Program-made: the position numbers and the translations under genes
Notes under the pieces: model-generated
What the model saw: the letters and a program-made list of their open reading frames with translations, nothing else
Database searches by the model: none
What the model was told of the DNA's origin: nothing
Shown here: positions 1-9,242 of the stretch, piece by piece
Layout: each line of letters opens with the position of its first letter
How positions within the stretch are numbered: position 1 is the first letter of the stretch
NCBI RefSeq assembly: GCF_027922045.1
Contig: NZ_BSEX01000006.1
Span: forward strand, 98,784 to 162,783
Length of the DNA: 64,000 bases
Direction of reading: 5' to 3'
Source of the DNA: Microbacterium terregens
GTDB lineage: Bacteria > Pseudomonadota > Alphaproteobacteria > Sphingomonadales > Sphingomonadaceae

Positions 1-2
1 GG

Positions 3-1160
<1,158 letters not shown>

Positions 1161-1231
1161 AAAGCGCGTGACAGACCACGTCGCCGCTTGATAGCCTTGT
1201 CATCGGAACTCCCGATGGCGAGGTCTTGGCG

Positions 1232-2407
1232 ATGCTGCGAACTGCACTTGGCGTGTCCCTTTCCATGCTGCTGGCTTCGACGGCAGCGGCCCAGGAGGCG
1301 CCGGAGAGCGCGGGAGGCGAGGTCGTCGTCACCGCCGTACGGCTGGAGCAGACGGAACAGAGGCTGGCCGCGTGCATCGCGCGGCACTGCCCTCCCGCCG
1401 AGGACGTCGCCGCCTCGCTCTCCCATGTCGAGAATCAGTTCGTGGCGGGAGCGTATCGCGACGCCCGGCGGACGATCGGGGAGGCGATCCGGCGCAACCG
1501 CGGGTTTGCAAAGACCAATCCCGTGGACGTGGCCGTGCTCTACCGGGCCGACGCACGGATCCACGCCCACCTGGGCGATGGCGACGGGATGAAGGCCGCC
1601 ATGCGGGGCATGCTCGCCTCCCTGCGCGCGGGGCTCTCGGAGGACGATCCGCAGACGCTCTATGGCCGTATCGAGCTGGCCGATGGGCTTTCCGAACTGG
1701 GCAACATCCGTGGGGCGGAACGCGAGTACAAGGCCATTGCCGAGGACGCGGCGGCAGCCGGGCAGCCGACGATCCGGAACTTCGCGCTACTGCGTACCGC
1801 TTCGCTCAAGGTCTCCCTTGCGCAGCTCAGCGAGCGGTTTCGCCCGGAGGCCCGTGCCGCGCTCCGGCAGCTGAAGACCGCCTCCGCGTCCGATGCGGCC
1901 GGCTTCCGACTGGCGACACAGGTGCTGGAGACCCGGCTGGCGATGGCCGAGGGAGCGCCGGATGCGGTCGATGCGCTGATCGCCCGAGTGCAGGCGGAAC
2001 CGGCCAGCACGCCGCGCCTGCTCTACAGCGAGCCGGTCAAGCTCGGCGCCGGCAAGTGGGACGATCCGCCGCTCCAGAGTTATGAGGACCAGTGGATCGA
2101 CGTCGCTTTCTGGATCGGTCCGGACGGCCGCACCCGCGACGCAGCGCTGCTGCGGCAGAGCGAGCATTACAGCGGTGGCTGGAACAAGCGCGTGCTCGAG
2201 TCGCTGGCGTCCCGCCGCTATGTGCCGCTGGCACTCCCGCCGGGCGACCCGGGGCTCCTGCGGGTGGAACGCTACACCATCACCTCTCGCCTCGCGACGA
2301 AACTCGGGTCGCGCATTCCCCAGCCTACCGGCCTGCCGCGCGTGGAAGTGCTCGACCTGACGATGGACGCACCGCCACCGGGCATGAACCCGCAGCGGGC
2401 GAGCTGA
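1232..2407 (+). CDS. Secreted protein of unknown function with TonB-box-like and TonB_C-like segments
   Basis: This is a 391-residue exported protein. I chose the ATG at 1232 because a GGCGAGG Shine-Dalgarno lies about 8 bases upstream; the in-frame TTG at 1226 would be too close to it. Residues 1-20 are a signal peptide ending in AAA. Residues 30-35 read EVVVTA, very like the TonB box of outer membrane receptors, but no barrel follows. The middle is helical and repeat-like (about residues 45-260), resembling TPR-type packing. The end (about 290-350) has a small beta-rich segment with IGPDGRTRDAAL and SRRYVPL, similar to the C-terminal domain of TonB. No enzyme motif is visible. It starts 71 bases after parE and lies 4 bases before the serine hydrolase gene, suggesting co-transcription with the latter. 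Confidence 0.75.
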   Translation: MLRTALGVSLSMLLASTAAAQEAPESAGGEVVVTAVRLEQTEQRLAACIARHCPPAEDVAASLSHVENQFVAGAYRDARRTIGEAIRRNRGFAKTNPVDVAVLYRADARIHAHLGDGDGMKAAMRGMLASLRAGLSEDDPQTLYGRIELADGLSELGNIRGAEREYKAIAEDAAAAGQPTIRNFALLRTASLKVSLAQLSERFRPEARAALRQLKTASASDAAGFRLATQVLETRLAMAEGAPDAVDALIARVQAEPASTPRLLYSEPVKLGAGKWDDPPLQSYEDQWIDVAFWIGPDGRTRDAALLRQSEHYSGGWNKRVLESLASRRYVPLALPPGDPGLLRVERYTITSRLATKLGSRIPQPTGLPRVEVLDLTMDAPPPGMNPQRAS

Positions 2408-2411
2408 GCGG

Positions 2412-3764
2412 GTGCCGCTTTGCCGGTTTCGGGCCGCTGCGTTGGGAGTCGCGCTTGCGACGGGCACGTCGCTCGCCGCGCAGGAAGCGCCCGCTCCTGC
2501 CGCTGAGGCGCAGGCGGTGACCGCATCGCCGGAGTTGCGGCAGCGGGCCGAGGCGCTGGCGGCGGCGATCACGGGGAGCATCGCCTATGACCGCTATTTC
2601 GCGCCCAGCTTCCGCGCCGCGATCCCGGAGGCGGCATTCCGGCAGGTGCGCGACCAGCTGACGGGGGGCCTCGGCAAGCCCACCCGGCTCGAAGCGCTGG
2701 TGGCGCGTACGCCCCATGTCGCCGACTTCCGCCTCGGCTTCGAGCGCGGGACTGCGGTCGGGCAGATCGTGGTCGATCCCGCCGCCCCGCACCTGGTGAC
2801 CGGCCTCCGGATCACCGGCAGCGAACCGCGCGAGGCGCCGGAGGCGAGCATCCAGGCGGTGGTGGAGGCGATCCGTGCCCTGCCGGGTGCCACCGGCTTT
2901 GCGCTCGCGCGGCTGGAGGACGGCGGACCCAAGCATCTGGCGGCGCACGATCCTGCCACGCCGCTTGCGATCGGCTCCACGTTCAAGCTGGTGATCCTGG
3001 CCGAACTGGTGCGCGCCACGCGGGCGGGCGAGCGCGGGTGGGACGACACGGTGACGCTGGATGGCAGCCCGCTTCCGGGCGGAGGCTATACGGGCAAGCC
3101 TGCAGGCACGCGCGTCTCGCTGCGCGAGCTGGCGACGCAGATGATCTCCGTCAGCGACAATTCCGCCACCGACATCCTGCTGCGCGCGTTGGGGCGCGAC
3201 AAGGTGGAGGCGATGCTGCCGGTGATCGGTATCCGCGACGCACGCGGGCGCAACACGCCGTTCCTGGGGACCCTGGAGGCGTTCAAGCTCAAGGGCGTGG
3301 AGGGCGGTGCGCTCGGGCGGCAGTGGGAGGCGGCGGATGTCGCCAGCCGCCGCGCGCTGCTGGACGGAGCGGTCGCGCAAGCACCGGTGTCGGCGATCCC
3401 CGCCTCGCTGTTCCAGGATGGCAAGCCGATCCGGATCGCGACGATCGAGTGGTTCGCCTCCGCCGACGACCTGCTGCGGGTGATGGACTGGCTGCGACGC
3501 AATACCGAAGGTCCGGCCGGAGCGGAGGCGCGCGCGGTGCTGTCCAAGAACCCCGGCATTGCGCCGGCGAACGCCGCCCGCTGGGATTGGGTGGGCTACA
3601 AGGGCGGATCGGAGCCCGGGGTCATCAACATGACCCTGCTGATGCGCGCGAAGTCGGGCGGCTGGGTTGCCATGGCCGGGAGCTGGAACAACCCGCAGGC
3701 CGCGATTGACGAAGCGCGGTTCGTCGGGTTGATCAACAAGGCGGCGGCGCTGGCTGCGCCGTAG
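2412..3764 (+). CDS. Periplasmic serine hydrolase of the class A beta-lactamase fold
   Basis: This is a 450-residue exported protein starting at GTG, 4 bases after the previous stop. A signal peptide ends near residue 23 (SLAAQEA). Residues 40-130 form an N-terminal domain resembling the small cystatin- or isomerase-like domain that precedes some beta-lactamase-fold hydrolases, such as the ORF12 type of clavam clusters. The catalytic domain has S189-T-F-K192, S248-D-N250 and K397-G-G399, matching the SxxK, SDN and KTG motifs. No E-x-x-L-N general base is visible at the expected distance after SDN, so true beta-lactamase deacylation is doubtful. D,D-peptidase, esterase or a cell-wall role are alternatives. 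The fold is secure; the substrate is not. Confidence 0.82.
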   Translation: MPLCRFRAAALGVALATGTSLAAQEAPAPAAEAQAVTASPELRQRAEALAAAITGSIAYDRYFAPSFRAAIPEAAFRQVRDQLTGGLGKPTRLEALVARTPHVADFRLGFERGTAVGQIVVDPAAPHLVTGLRITGSEPREAPEASIQAVVEAIRALPGATGFALARLEDGGPKHLAAHDPATPLAIGSTFKLVILAELVRATRAGERGWDDTVTLDGSPLPGGGYTGKPAGTRVSLRELATQMISVSDNSATDILLRALGRDKVEAMLPVIGIRDARGRNTPFLGTLEAFKLKGVEGGALGRQWEAADVASRRALLDGAVAQAPVSAIPASLFQDGKPIRIATIEWFASADDLLRVMDWLRRNTEGPAGAEARAVLSKNPGIAPANAARWDWVGYKGGSEPGVINMTLLMRAKSGGWVAMAGSWNNPQAAIDEARFVGLINKAAALAAP

Positions 3765-4024
3765 GAAGTGCGCTGCGGCGCGCTGGGGGGCCTTACGAGC
3801 TACTCCAGTGCTCCTGCGCAGGCAGGAGCCCAGGGTTCGGAACGCTATCGGCCGTTGCTCTGCTTGGCCCTGGATCCCTGCCTTCGCAGGGATACGGTGG
3901 AGGGGTTGGTACCGTCCCTCGATATTCCCCGCGTCGCGGCGAGGGACTGCGCACCTCTCGATCGTCCCCCAACTGGGCCCGGCCTTCGCCGGGGTACAGA
4001 AGGAATGTGGGAAGCGCTTCCGGC
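3765..4024. repeat. Intergenic region with two dispersed palindromic repeat types
   Basis: No gene is seen in these 260 bases between two convergent units. At 3811-3893 an inverted pair begins with CTCCTGCGCAGGCAGGAG and ends with CCCTGCCTTCGCAGGGA. At 3968-3997 lies a second type with the core GGCCTTCGCCGGGG next to AACTGGGCCC. Both types recur in other gaps of this window, so they are dispersed extragenic palindromes rather than gene-specific signals. They could also fold as terminators for the converging serine hydrolase and tatC transcripts. Confidence 0.8.
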
Positions 4025-4801
4025 TCAGGCCTTGGCCTCGTCCTCTTCCTCGGGCGGGGCGTTGCGGGCGCGCTTGCGTTCGGTGAACCAGATGCCGATC
4101 AGCGCGACCTCGTAGAGCAGCACCAGCGGGATCGCGAGGAGCATCTGCGACCAGACGTCCGGCGGCGTCAGCACCGCCGAAAGCGCGAAGGCAGCCACGA
4201 TCGCATAGCGGCGCGCGCTCACCAGCTGCGCACGGGTGACGATGCCGGCGAGTTCCAGCAGCATCAGCAGTACGGGCAACAGGAAGGCGAGGCCGAACGC
4301 GAACAGGAACTGCATCACGAACGACAGATAGTTGGCGACCGAGGGCAGCGCCTCCTGCTGCACGCCGCCGAGATTGCCCTGGTAGCCGAGCAGGAAATGC
4401 AGGGCGACCGGGATGGTCACGTAATAGGCGAGCGCCGCGCCCATCAGGAACAGGACCGGCGTCGCGAGCAGGAAGGGGAACAGCGCCTTTTTTTCCGACC
4501 GGTAGAGGCCGGGGGCCACGAACTGCCACAGCTGGTTCGCGATCACCGGGAAGGACAGCATCATCGCCGCAAAGAAGGCGACCTTCACCTGAACGAAGAA
4601 GCCTTCGAAGATCTGGGTGAAGATGATCCGCTTCTGCCCCGCCGCCAGCAGCGGCTGGACCAGGAAGGCAAAGATCTGTTCGGAGAAATAGAAGCAGGCG
4701 CCGAACGCGATCGCGATCGCGATCAGCGAGTAGATCAGGCGCTGGCGAAGCTCGATCAGATGATCGAGCAGCGGTGCCTGGCTGTCGTCGATGTCCCTCA
4801 C
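4025..4801 (-). CDS. tatC: Sec-independent protein translocase subunit TatC
   Basis: TatC is the multispanning receptor of the twin-arginine pathway, which exports folded proteins across the inner membrane. The 258-residue protein has about six hydrophobic segments. The cytoplasmic N-terminus carries the LIELRQRL motif, whose Glu (E17 here) reads the twin-arginine signal. The first cytoplasmic loop has FVAPGLYRSEKK with the second conserved Glu. The tail is short and acidic (EEEDEAKA). The ATG overlaps the tatB stop as ATGA, so translation is likely coupled. It is the last gene of scpA-scpB-tatA-tatB-tatC, and the downstream gap holds palindromic repeats that may end the transcript. Confidence 0.97.
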   Translation of the reverse strand: MRDIDDSQAPLLDHLIELRQRLIYSLIAIAIAFGACFYFSEQIFAFLVQPLLAAGQKRIIFTQIFEGFFVQVKVAFFAAMMLSFPVIANQLWQFVAPGLYRSEKKALFPFLLATPVLFLMGAALAYYVTIPVALHFLLGYQGNLGGVQQEALPSVANYLSFVMQFLFAFGLAFLLPVLLMLLELAGIVTRAQLVSARRYAIVAAFALSAVLTPPDVWSQMLLAIPLVLLYEVALIGIWFTERKRARNAPPEEEDEAKA

Positions 4802-5214
4802 GACGGCGCCTTTCCATCCAGCGCCGGCGGCTGAGCCGGGCGATCGTCCTCGCCCGCGGGCTCGACATGCGGTTTTTCGACCATGACGGGCGCGTCGTGC
4901 GCGTCATTGGGGAACGGCGCCGTGTCCGCTGCGCCCGTTTCAGGGGCGGCGGGGCTGGCGGTGTCCGCAGCCGGAAGCGCCGGATGCTCGCGCAGGATGC
5001 GGGCGTTTTCTTCCGCCCACTTCTTTTCCATCTCGGCCAGTTCCGCCTCGCGCACCATGGCGTCGAAGCCGGAGCGGAACTGGCGCGCGACGCCGCGTGC
5101 CTTGCCGACCCAATGGCCGACGAAGCGCATTGCCTTTGGCAGGTCCTTCGGGCCGATCACCAGCAGCGCAACCACGGCCACCAGCATCAGCTCGGTCGGA
5201 GCGATATCGAACAT
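4798..5214 (-). CDS. tatB: Twin-arginine translocase subunit TatB
   Basis: TatB pairs with TatC in the signal-peptide receptor complex. The 138-residue protein starts MFDIAPTELMLVAVVALLVIG, the short N-terminal membrane helix of the TatA/B family with the conserved Glu at position 8. The GPKDLP hinge, an amphipathic helix (about residues 22-45) and a charged coiled region (to about 85) follow. The last 50 residues are Ala/Pro/Glu-rich and probably disordered. FDI at the N-terminus and the longer tail distinguish it from TatA. It lies 53 bases after tatA and overlaps tatC by four bases. Confidence 0.95.
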   Translation of the reverse strand: MFDIAPTELMLVAVVALLVIGPKDLPKAMRFVGHWVGKARGVARQFRSGFDAMVREAELAEMEKKWAEENARILREHPALPAADTASPAAPETGAADTAPFPNDAHDAPVMVEKPHVEPAGEDDRPAQPPALDGKAPS

Positions 5215-5267
5215 TCAGCGCCCGTTCGCGTCGAGGGGCGCGCCGGGCGCGCCCGTGAAGATCAGGA

Positions 5268-5561
5268 TCAGCGGTCGTCGCGGGTGCGGTCGGCGTCGCG
5301 CACCGGATCGACTACCGGATCGCGAACCGGCTCACGCGGGGGCGCGACCTCGGCATCATAGCCGCGGGTGGCGTCGGTGCGCTGCTCCAGACGGGTCGGG
5401 CGCGCGGGCGGCAGATCGTCGTCTTCCTCGGCCATGCCCTTCTTGAAGCTCTTCAGTCCCTTGGCGACATCGCCCATCATGTCGGAAAAGCGGCCCTTGC
5501 CGAACAGCAGGAGCACGATGATCCCGACGATCAGCCAATGCCAGATGCTAAGACCGCCCAT
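5268..5561 (-). CDS. tatA: Twin-arginine translocase pore subunit TatA
   Basis: TatA oligomerises to form the transport conduit of the Tat system. The ATG at 5561 gives 97 residues and has a good GGAG site 7 bases upstream; an in-frame GTG two codons earlier is the alternative. The N-terminus [20 protein letters not shown] is the membrane helix, followed by the FGKGRF hinge and an amphipathic helix through [14 protein letters not shown]. The Phe-Gly pair of the hinge and the FKKGM motif are TatA hallmarks. The C-terminal half is acidic then Arg/Asp-rich with short near-repeats ([16 protein letters not shown]) and is probably disordered. It starts 30 bases after scpB. Confidence 0.96.
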   Translation of the reverse strand: MGGLSIWHWLIVGIIVLLLFGKGRFSDMMGDVAKGLKSFKKGMAEEDDDLPPARPTRLEQRTDATRGYDAEVAPPREPVRDPVVDPVRDADRTRDDR

Positions 5562-5591
5562 TGTCACTCTCCATTACGCGTTGGCGCCCAC

Positions 5592-6170
5592 TTAGTCGCT
5601 CTCGTCGCCGCTTTCTAGCTCGCCCGCAAGGGCAACGTCGATCGGATCGAGCAGGCCGGCGGCGCGCAAGTCGTCCATTCCGGGCAGATCGCGGCGCGTG
5701 CGAAGGCCGAAGTGGGTCAGGAATTCGGGCGTGGTGGCGTAGGTGAGCGGCCGGCCCGGCACCTCCCGACGGCCGGCGGGACGCACCCAGCCCGCCTCCA
5801 TCAGCACGTCGATGGTGCCCTTTGCGACCTGCACGCCGCGAATCGCCTCGATCTCGGCGCGGGTGACCGGCTCGTGATAGGCGATGATCGCCAGCGTCTC
5901 GATGCCGGCGCGGGACAGGCGGCGCGGCTCCTCGCGATCGCGGCGCAGGAACCGGGCGAGATCGGGCGCCGTCTCGAAATGCCAGCGGTCGCCGCGGCGG
6001 ACGGGCGCGATGCCGCGGCCGGCGTAATCGGCGACGAGCTGGTCGAGCGCACGCGGAACGTCCGCCCCCTCCCCCACATAGGCGCGGATCGCGGCGACGC
6101 TCATGGGCGAGTCGGCTGCGAAAAGCACCGCCTCCACCGCGCGCGCCAGTTCGTCGGGTGCGGTGCTCAT
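5592..6170 (-). CDS. scpB: Segregation and condensation protein B
   Basis: ScpB is the winged-helix kleisin-interacting subunit that works with ScpA and SMC to compact and segregate the chromosome. The 192-residue protein has two winged-helix domains. The first runs over the N-terminal 80 residues (AVEAVLFAADSPMSVAAIRAY). The second contains the family signature ETLAIIAYHEPVTRAEIEAIRG, followed by TTPEFLTHFGL. The last 20 residues are acidic. Its ATG overlaps the scpA stop as ATGA. Length and motifs are normal. Confidence 0.95.
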   Translation of the reverse strand: MSTAPDELARAVEAVLFAADSPMSVAAIRAYVGEGADVPRALDQLVADYAGRGIAPVRRGDRWHFETAPDLARFLRRDREEPRRLSRAGIETLAIIAYHEPVTRAEIEAIRGVQVAKGTIDVLMEAGWVRPAGRREVPGRPLTYATTPEFLTHFGLRTRRDLPGMDDLRAAGLLDPIDVALAGELESGDESD

Positions 6171-6895
6171 CGGATGGCCCGGATGCGAAGCGGCGCGAAG
6201 GGCGCGGACTGGTCGAGCTCTACCTTGCCTTGGCGCGCGAGTTCGAGCGCCGCGAGGAAGCTGGACGCGAGCGCCGAGCGGCGGAAGGCCGCATCGGCAT
6301 CCTCGGGCAGGAAGCGTTCGAGGACGGTCCAGTCGAGATGGGTGCCGAGCATCGCCGACACCCGCTCGATCGCGGTCTCCAGCGTCATCACCGGGCGATG
6401 CTGGACGATGTGGAGCACCGGGCGGGTCCGCGCGCTCACGCGGCCGTAGGCGGCGACCAGGTCGTAGATCTCCGCCTGCCAGATCGTCTGGCGCAGGACG
6501 CGCAGCCCCTCGGGCGCGCCGCGGGGGAAGACGTCGCGGCCGATGCGGTCGCGCGCGAGCAGGCGGGCGCCGGCCTCGCGCATCGCGTTCAGCCGCTCGA
6601 GACGGAGTTGCAGGCGGAGCGCCAATTCTTCCGGGTCCGGCTGAGCCTCCGGGTCGCGCGGCAGCAGCAGCGCGGACTTGAGGAAAGCGAGCCAGGCGGC
6701 CATCACCAGATAGTCGGCGGCGAGCTCCAGCTTCAGCGCCCGGGCCTGCTCGACATAGGCGAGATATTGTTCGACCAGCTTCAGGATCGAGATCTCGCGC
6801 AGGTCGACCTTTTGCGTCCGGGCGAGCGCCAGCAGCAGATCGAGCGGGCCTTCCCAGCCCTCCACCTCCACCGTCAGCGTGTCGTCCGTTTCCAT
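6167..6895 (-). CDS. scpA: Segregation and condensation protein A (kleisin)
   Basis: ScpA is the kleisin bridging the SMC heads, acting with ScpB. The ATG at 6895 gives 242 residues starting METDDTLTVEVEGWEGPLD. It is preferred over upstream in-frame codons because family members begin shortly before the conserved GWEGPLDLLLALARTQKVDL motif; there is no strong Shine-Dalgarno, so the start is a judgement. The N-terminal helical domain (about 10-90) binds the SMC neck and the C-terminal winged helix (about 170-240) binds the SMC cap. It lies 217 bases downstream of nagZ, separated by palindromic repeats, so it may have its own promoter. Confidence 0.93.
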   Translation of the reverse strand: METDDTLTVEVEGWEGPLDLLLALARTQKVDLREISILKLVEQYLAYVEQARALKLELAADYLVMAAWLAFLKSALLLPRDPEAQPDPEELALRLQLRLERLNAMREAGARLLARDRIGRDVFPRGAPEGLRVLRQTIWQAEIYDLVAAYGRVSARTRPVLHIVQHRPVMTLETAIERVSAMLGTHLDWTVLERFLPEDADAAFRRSALASSFLAALELARQGKVELDQSAPFAPLRIRAIR

Positions 6896-6988
6896 GAGGG
6901 TGTTAGACAGGGTCCGCGTGCGGATTGCCAGAGGGGGCGGCGTCCTGTGAGTCTGAGGATCGCAGGCGACTGATCTGGCGCGCAACCC

Positions 6989-7089
6989 GTACCCCGGCGG
7001 AGGCCGGGGCCCAGTTGCGATGTCCTGGCGGGGGTTGCACTCCCTTACCGCCGCCTTCCCAACTGGGCCCCGGCCTTCGCCGGGGGTAC
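6989..7089. repeat. Inverted pair of dispersed palindromic repeats between nagZ and scpA
   Basis: GTACCCCGGCGGAGGCCGGG at 6989-7008 and CCGGCCTTCGCCGGGGGTAC around 7069-7088 are opposite copies of the same element, each flanked inward by the CCCAGTTG / CAACTGGG word. They are separated by about 40 bases. Each copy is itself a GC-rich hairpin and the two copies can also pair, giving a structure like a bacterial interspersed mosaic element. Single or paired copies recur at 3968, 8438 and 44226-44324. Confidence 0.85.
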
Positions 7090-7112
7090 GAGGAAGAGCA
7101 GCGCGTTTTGGT

Positions 7113-8120
7113 TCAGGCGAGCGCCAAGAGGGCGTCGCGCTTTTCTAACAGGGGAGCGATGTCGGCTGCTTCGACCGGCCGCGTGACGCTCGCCATGGCG
7201 CGATCCAGTCTCGCGCGGCTTTCGGGCGCGATCTCGCCGAGGCGGCCGGCGATCTCGACCATCTCGTCCATGCGCGCCCAGCAGTCGAGCACCAGGTCGC
7301 AGCCGGCGGCGATTGCCGCCGCGGCCTTTTCGCCGGCGGTGCCGGACAGCGCCTTCATGTCGATGTCGTCGGTCATCAGCAGCCCGTCGAAGCCGATACG
7401 GCCGCGGATCACCTCTCCTATCACGGTCGGCGAGAGGGTGCCGGGGCGCTCGGCATCCCAGGCGCGGTAGACGACGTGCGCGGTCATCCCCATCGGCGCG
7501 TTCGCCAAGGTAAGGAACGGCGCGATGTCCTGCTCCAATGCCGCGGCATCGGCACCGACCACGGGCAGTTCGAGATGGCTGTCGACCACCGCGCGGCCGT
7601 GGCCGGGCATGTGCTTGACGATGCCGACCACCCCGGCGCGCGCGAGGCCGTCGAGCACCGCGCGGCCGATCGCCGCCACCTGAAGCGGATCGGCGCCATA
7701 GGTGCGCTCGGCGACGGCGGCGGTGGTGTCAGGCTGCCGCACGTCGAGCAGCGGCAGGCAGTCGACGGTGATGCCGACCTCCGCCAGCGTGTGGCCGATC
7801 GCCTCGGCATTGGCGCGCGCAGCCTCGATCGCGGAGGCGGGGGCGACGTCCCACAGCCGGGCGAAGGCGGCGCCGGCCGGGAATGCTGGCCATTCGGGCG
7901 GCTTCATGCGGGAGACCGCCCCGCCCTCCTGGTCGATCAGGATCGGCAGGTCGTCGCGGCCGGTGAGCACACGCAGCGAGTCGGTGAGTGCGCGCAACTG
8001 CGGGCGATCGACGACGTTGCGGCCGAACAGGATGAAGCCGGCCGGCTCCACATCGCGGAAGAAGGCGGCTTCACCGTCGGTGAGCGCGGGGCCGGACAGG
8101 CCGAAGATCACGGGCTTCAT
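7113..8120 (-). CDS. nagZ: Beta-N-acetylhexosaminidase of peptidoglycan recycling
   Basis: NagZ removes N-acetylglucosamine from anhydro-muropeptides in the cytoplasm during cell-wall recycling. The 335-residue protein is a single GH3 TIM barrel of normal length. The signature VKHMPGHGRAVVDSH contains the mobile-loop Asp/His catalytic dyad region. LLMTDDIDMKALSG supplies the Asp nucleophile (first Asp of the TDDI group), and DQEGGAVSRMK is the substrate-binding loop. No signal peptide is present, as expected. The upstream neighbour is a SPOR protein, which binds glycan strands, and the cluster as a whole is rich in cell-wall genes. Both flanks are gaps filled by palindromic repeats, so it may be transcribed separately. 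Confidence 0.95.
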   Translation of the reverse strand: MKPVIFGLSGPALTDGEAAFFRDVEPAGFILFGRNVVDRPQLRALTDSLRVLTGRDDLPILIDQEGGAVSRMKPPEWPAFPAGAAFARLWDVAPASAIEAARANAEAIGHTLAEVGITVDCLPLLDVRQPDTTAAVAERTYGADPLQVAAIGRAVLDGLARAGVVGIVKHMPGHGRAVVDSHLELPVVGADAAALEQDIAPFLTLANAPMGMTAHVVYRAWDAERPGTLSPTVIGEVIRGRIGFDGLLMTDDIDMKALSGTAGEKAAAAIAAGCDLVLDCWARMDEMVEIAGRLGEIAPESRARLDRAMASVTRPVEAADIAPLLEKRDALLALA

Positions 8121-8489
8121 GCCCGCTGCGTAGCGGCTTGGGGGCGGGATTAGAACACCCGGGCGCGGGGTTCGTCGCGCGCTTCTGCGGAGCGTGCCCG
8201 GGTTCGAGAGGGGCGTACTCCCGCGAAGGCGTCACTTCTGCGAAACGGGGGCCGCCGTCCTTGGTCGCGCGCGTATTCCTGCGCAGGCAGGAATCCAGGG
8301 CCAAGCAGACTAACGCCTTGCGATGCTTGGAACCCTGGGCTCCTGCTTTCGCAGGAGCACGGCGGGAGTTTGGTCCCGTCGCGCCCCTGGGACACGGGGA
8401 AGATGCGGCGAGGTGCGCTGCGCCTTCGCTTCGGTCACCCAACTGGGCCCCGGCCTTCGCCGGGGTTACGGTGTCGGGAAACAAGCGCG
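8121..8489. repeat. Repeat-filled gap upstream of nagZ
   Basis: No gene is supported in these 369 bases. At 8275-8358 an inverted pair of the TTCCTGCGCAGGCAGGAA / CTCCTGCTTTCGCAGGAG type encloses about 50 bases; at 8438-8468 lies one copy of the AACTGGGCCCCGGCC type with the CCTTCGCCGGGG core. The same two repeats occur in the same arrangement at 3811-3997. The nagZ promoter should lie near 8121-8270, but I could not point to convincing hexamers. Confidence 0.8.
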
Positions 8490-9242
8490 TCAGCGGGCGA
8501 TGTAGCAGCCTTCGCCGGCCAGCTTGAGCTTGCCGCACAGTTCGCCCGCCTTGGGAGCGTCGCCCGCGTCGACGCGCAGCCGGTAGACGGTCTTGCCGTT
8601 CACCTCGGCCTGTTCGATCGAGGGGGTGAGCGGGGCGAGATAGCCGAAGCGCTTGGTGAGGCGCTGCCAGCTGCTGTTGGCGACGCTTGCCTGCGGGAAG
8701 GAGCCGAGCTGGACCACCGAGCCGGAGGCGGTGCGGGCCGGGGCCGCTGCCGCCTGCCGGGCGGGCGCGCGGGCCTGGAGCTGGCCGGCGGAGGCCGGAA
8801 CCGCTGCCACCACCTTGGCCGCACCCTCGGAGGGGGTCGCGGCGGGCGCCTGTGCCGGTGCCGCCTGGCCCAGAACCGGCGCCTCGGGCACCTTGCTCAG
8901 GTCCACGGTCGCAGCGCCCGCGTCCCGGCCTTCGCTGGTCGCGAAGACGGTGTCGCCGGTGCCTTCCACTTCCATGCCGCCGGGCTGGTCGGGCTTCACC
9001 TTGTACGGGCCCTTTTCCGCCGTGATGATCGCGCCGTTGCCGCCGCCGCCGCCCGTGACGTTCGCGCCGAAGTTGAGCGCCGCCCAGATGACGCCGCCGA
9101 GCACGGCGATGCCGACCAGGACGAGCAGCAGCACCCGCCACAGCGAGGCGGTCGCCTCGGGCGGGGGCTCGACGCTCTCCAGCCACGGCAGGCGATCCTC
9201 GTCGCGTGCGTGCATGCCCGTCGCCAGCCGTTCGGCCATCAA
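8490..9242 (-). CDS. SPOR-domain inner membrane protein
   Basis: This is a 250-residue bitopic membrane protein. After a charged cytoplasmic start, one membrane helix spans about residues 33-54 ([20 protein letters not shown]). A Gly/Ala/Pro-rich periplasmic linker leads to a C-terminal SPOR domain (about 170-250) with [20 protein letters not shown] and the closing [24 protein letters not shown] domains bind glycan strands stripped of peptides and direct proteins to the septum. The domain has two Cys residues near its end, which could form a disulfide. The ATG overlaps the argS stop as ATGA. Its exact division role cannot be told from sequence; FtsN-like or DedD-like function is possible. Confidence 0.88.
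   Translation of the reverse strand: MMAERLATGMHARDEDRLPWLESVEPPPEATASLWRVLLLVLVGIAVLGGVIWAALNFGANVTGGGGGNGAIITAEKGPYKVKPDQPGGMEVEGTGDTVFATSEGRDAGAATVDLSKVPEAPVLGQAAPAQAPAATPSEGAAKVVAAVPASAGQLQARAPARQAAAAPARTASGSVVQLGSFPQASVANSSWQRLTKRFGYLAPLTPSIEQAEVNGKTVYRLRVDAGDAPKAGELCGKLKLAGEGCYIAR

Noticed and set aside
2325..4907. Minus-strand open frame of 860 codons across tatC and the serine hydrolase
   Set aside because: It is out of frame with tatC, antisense to the hydrolase, and crosses the repeat-filled gap; no domain is seen.
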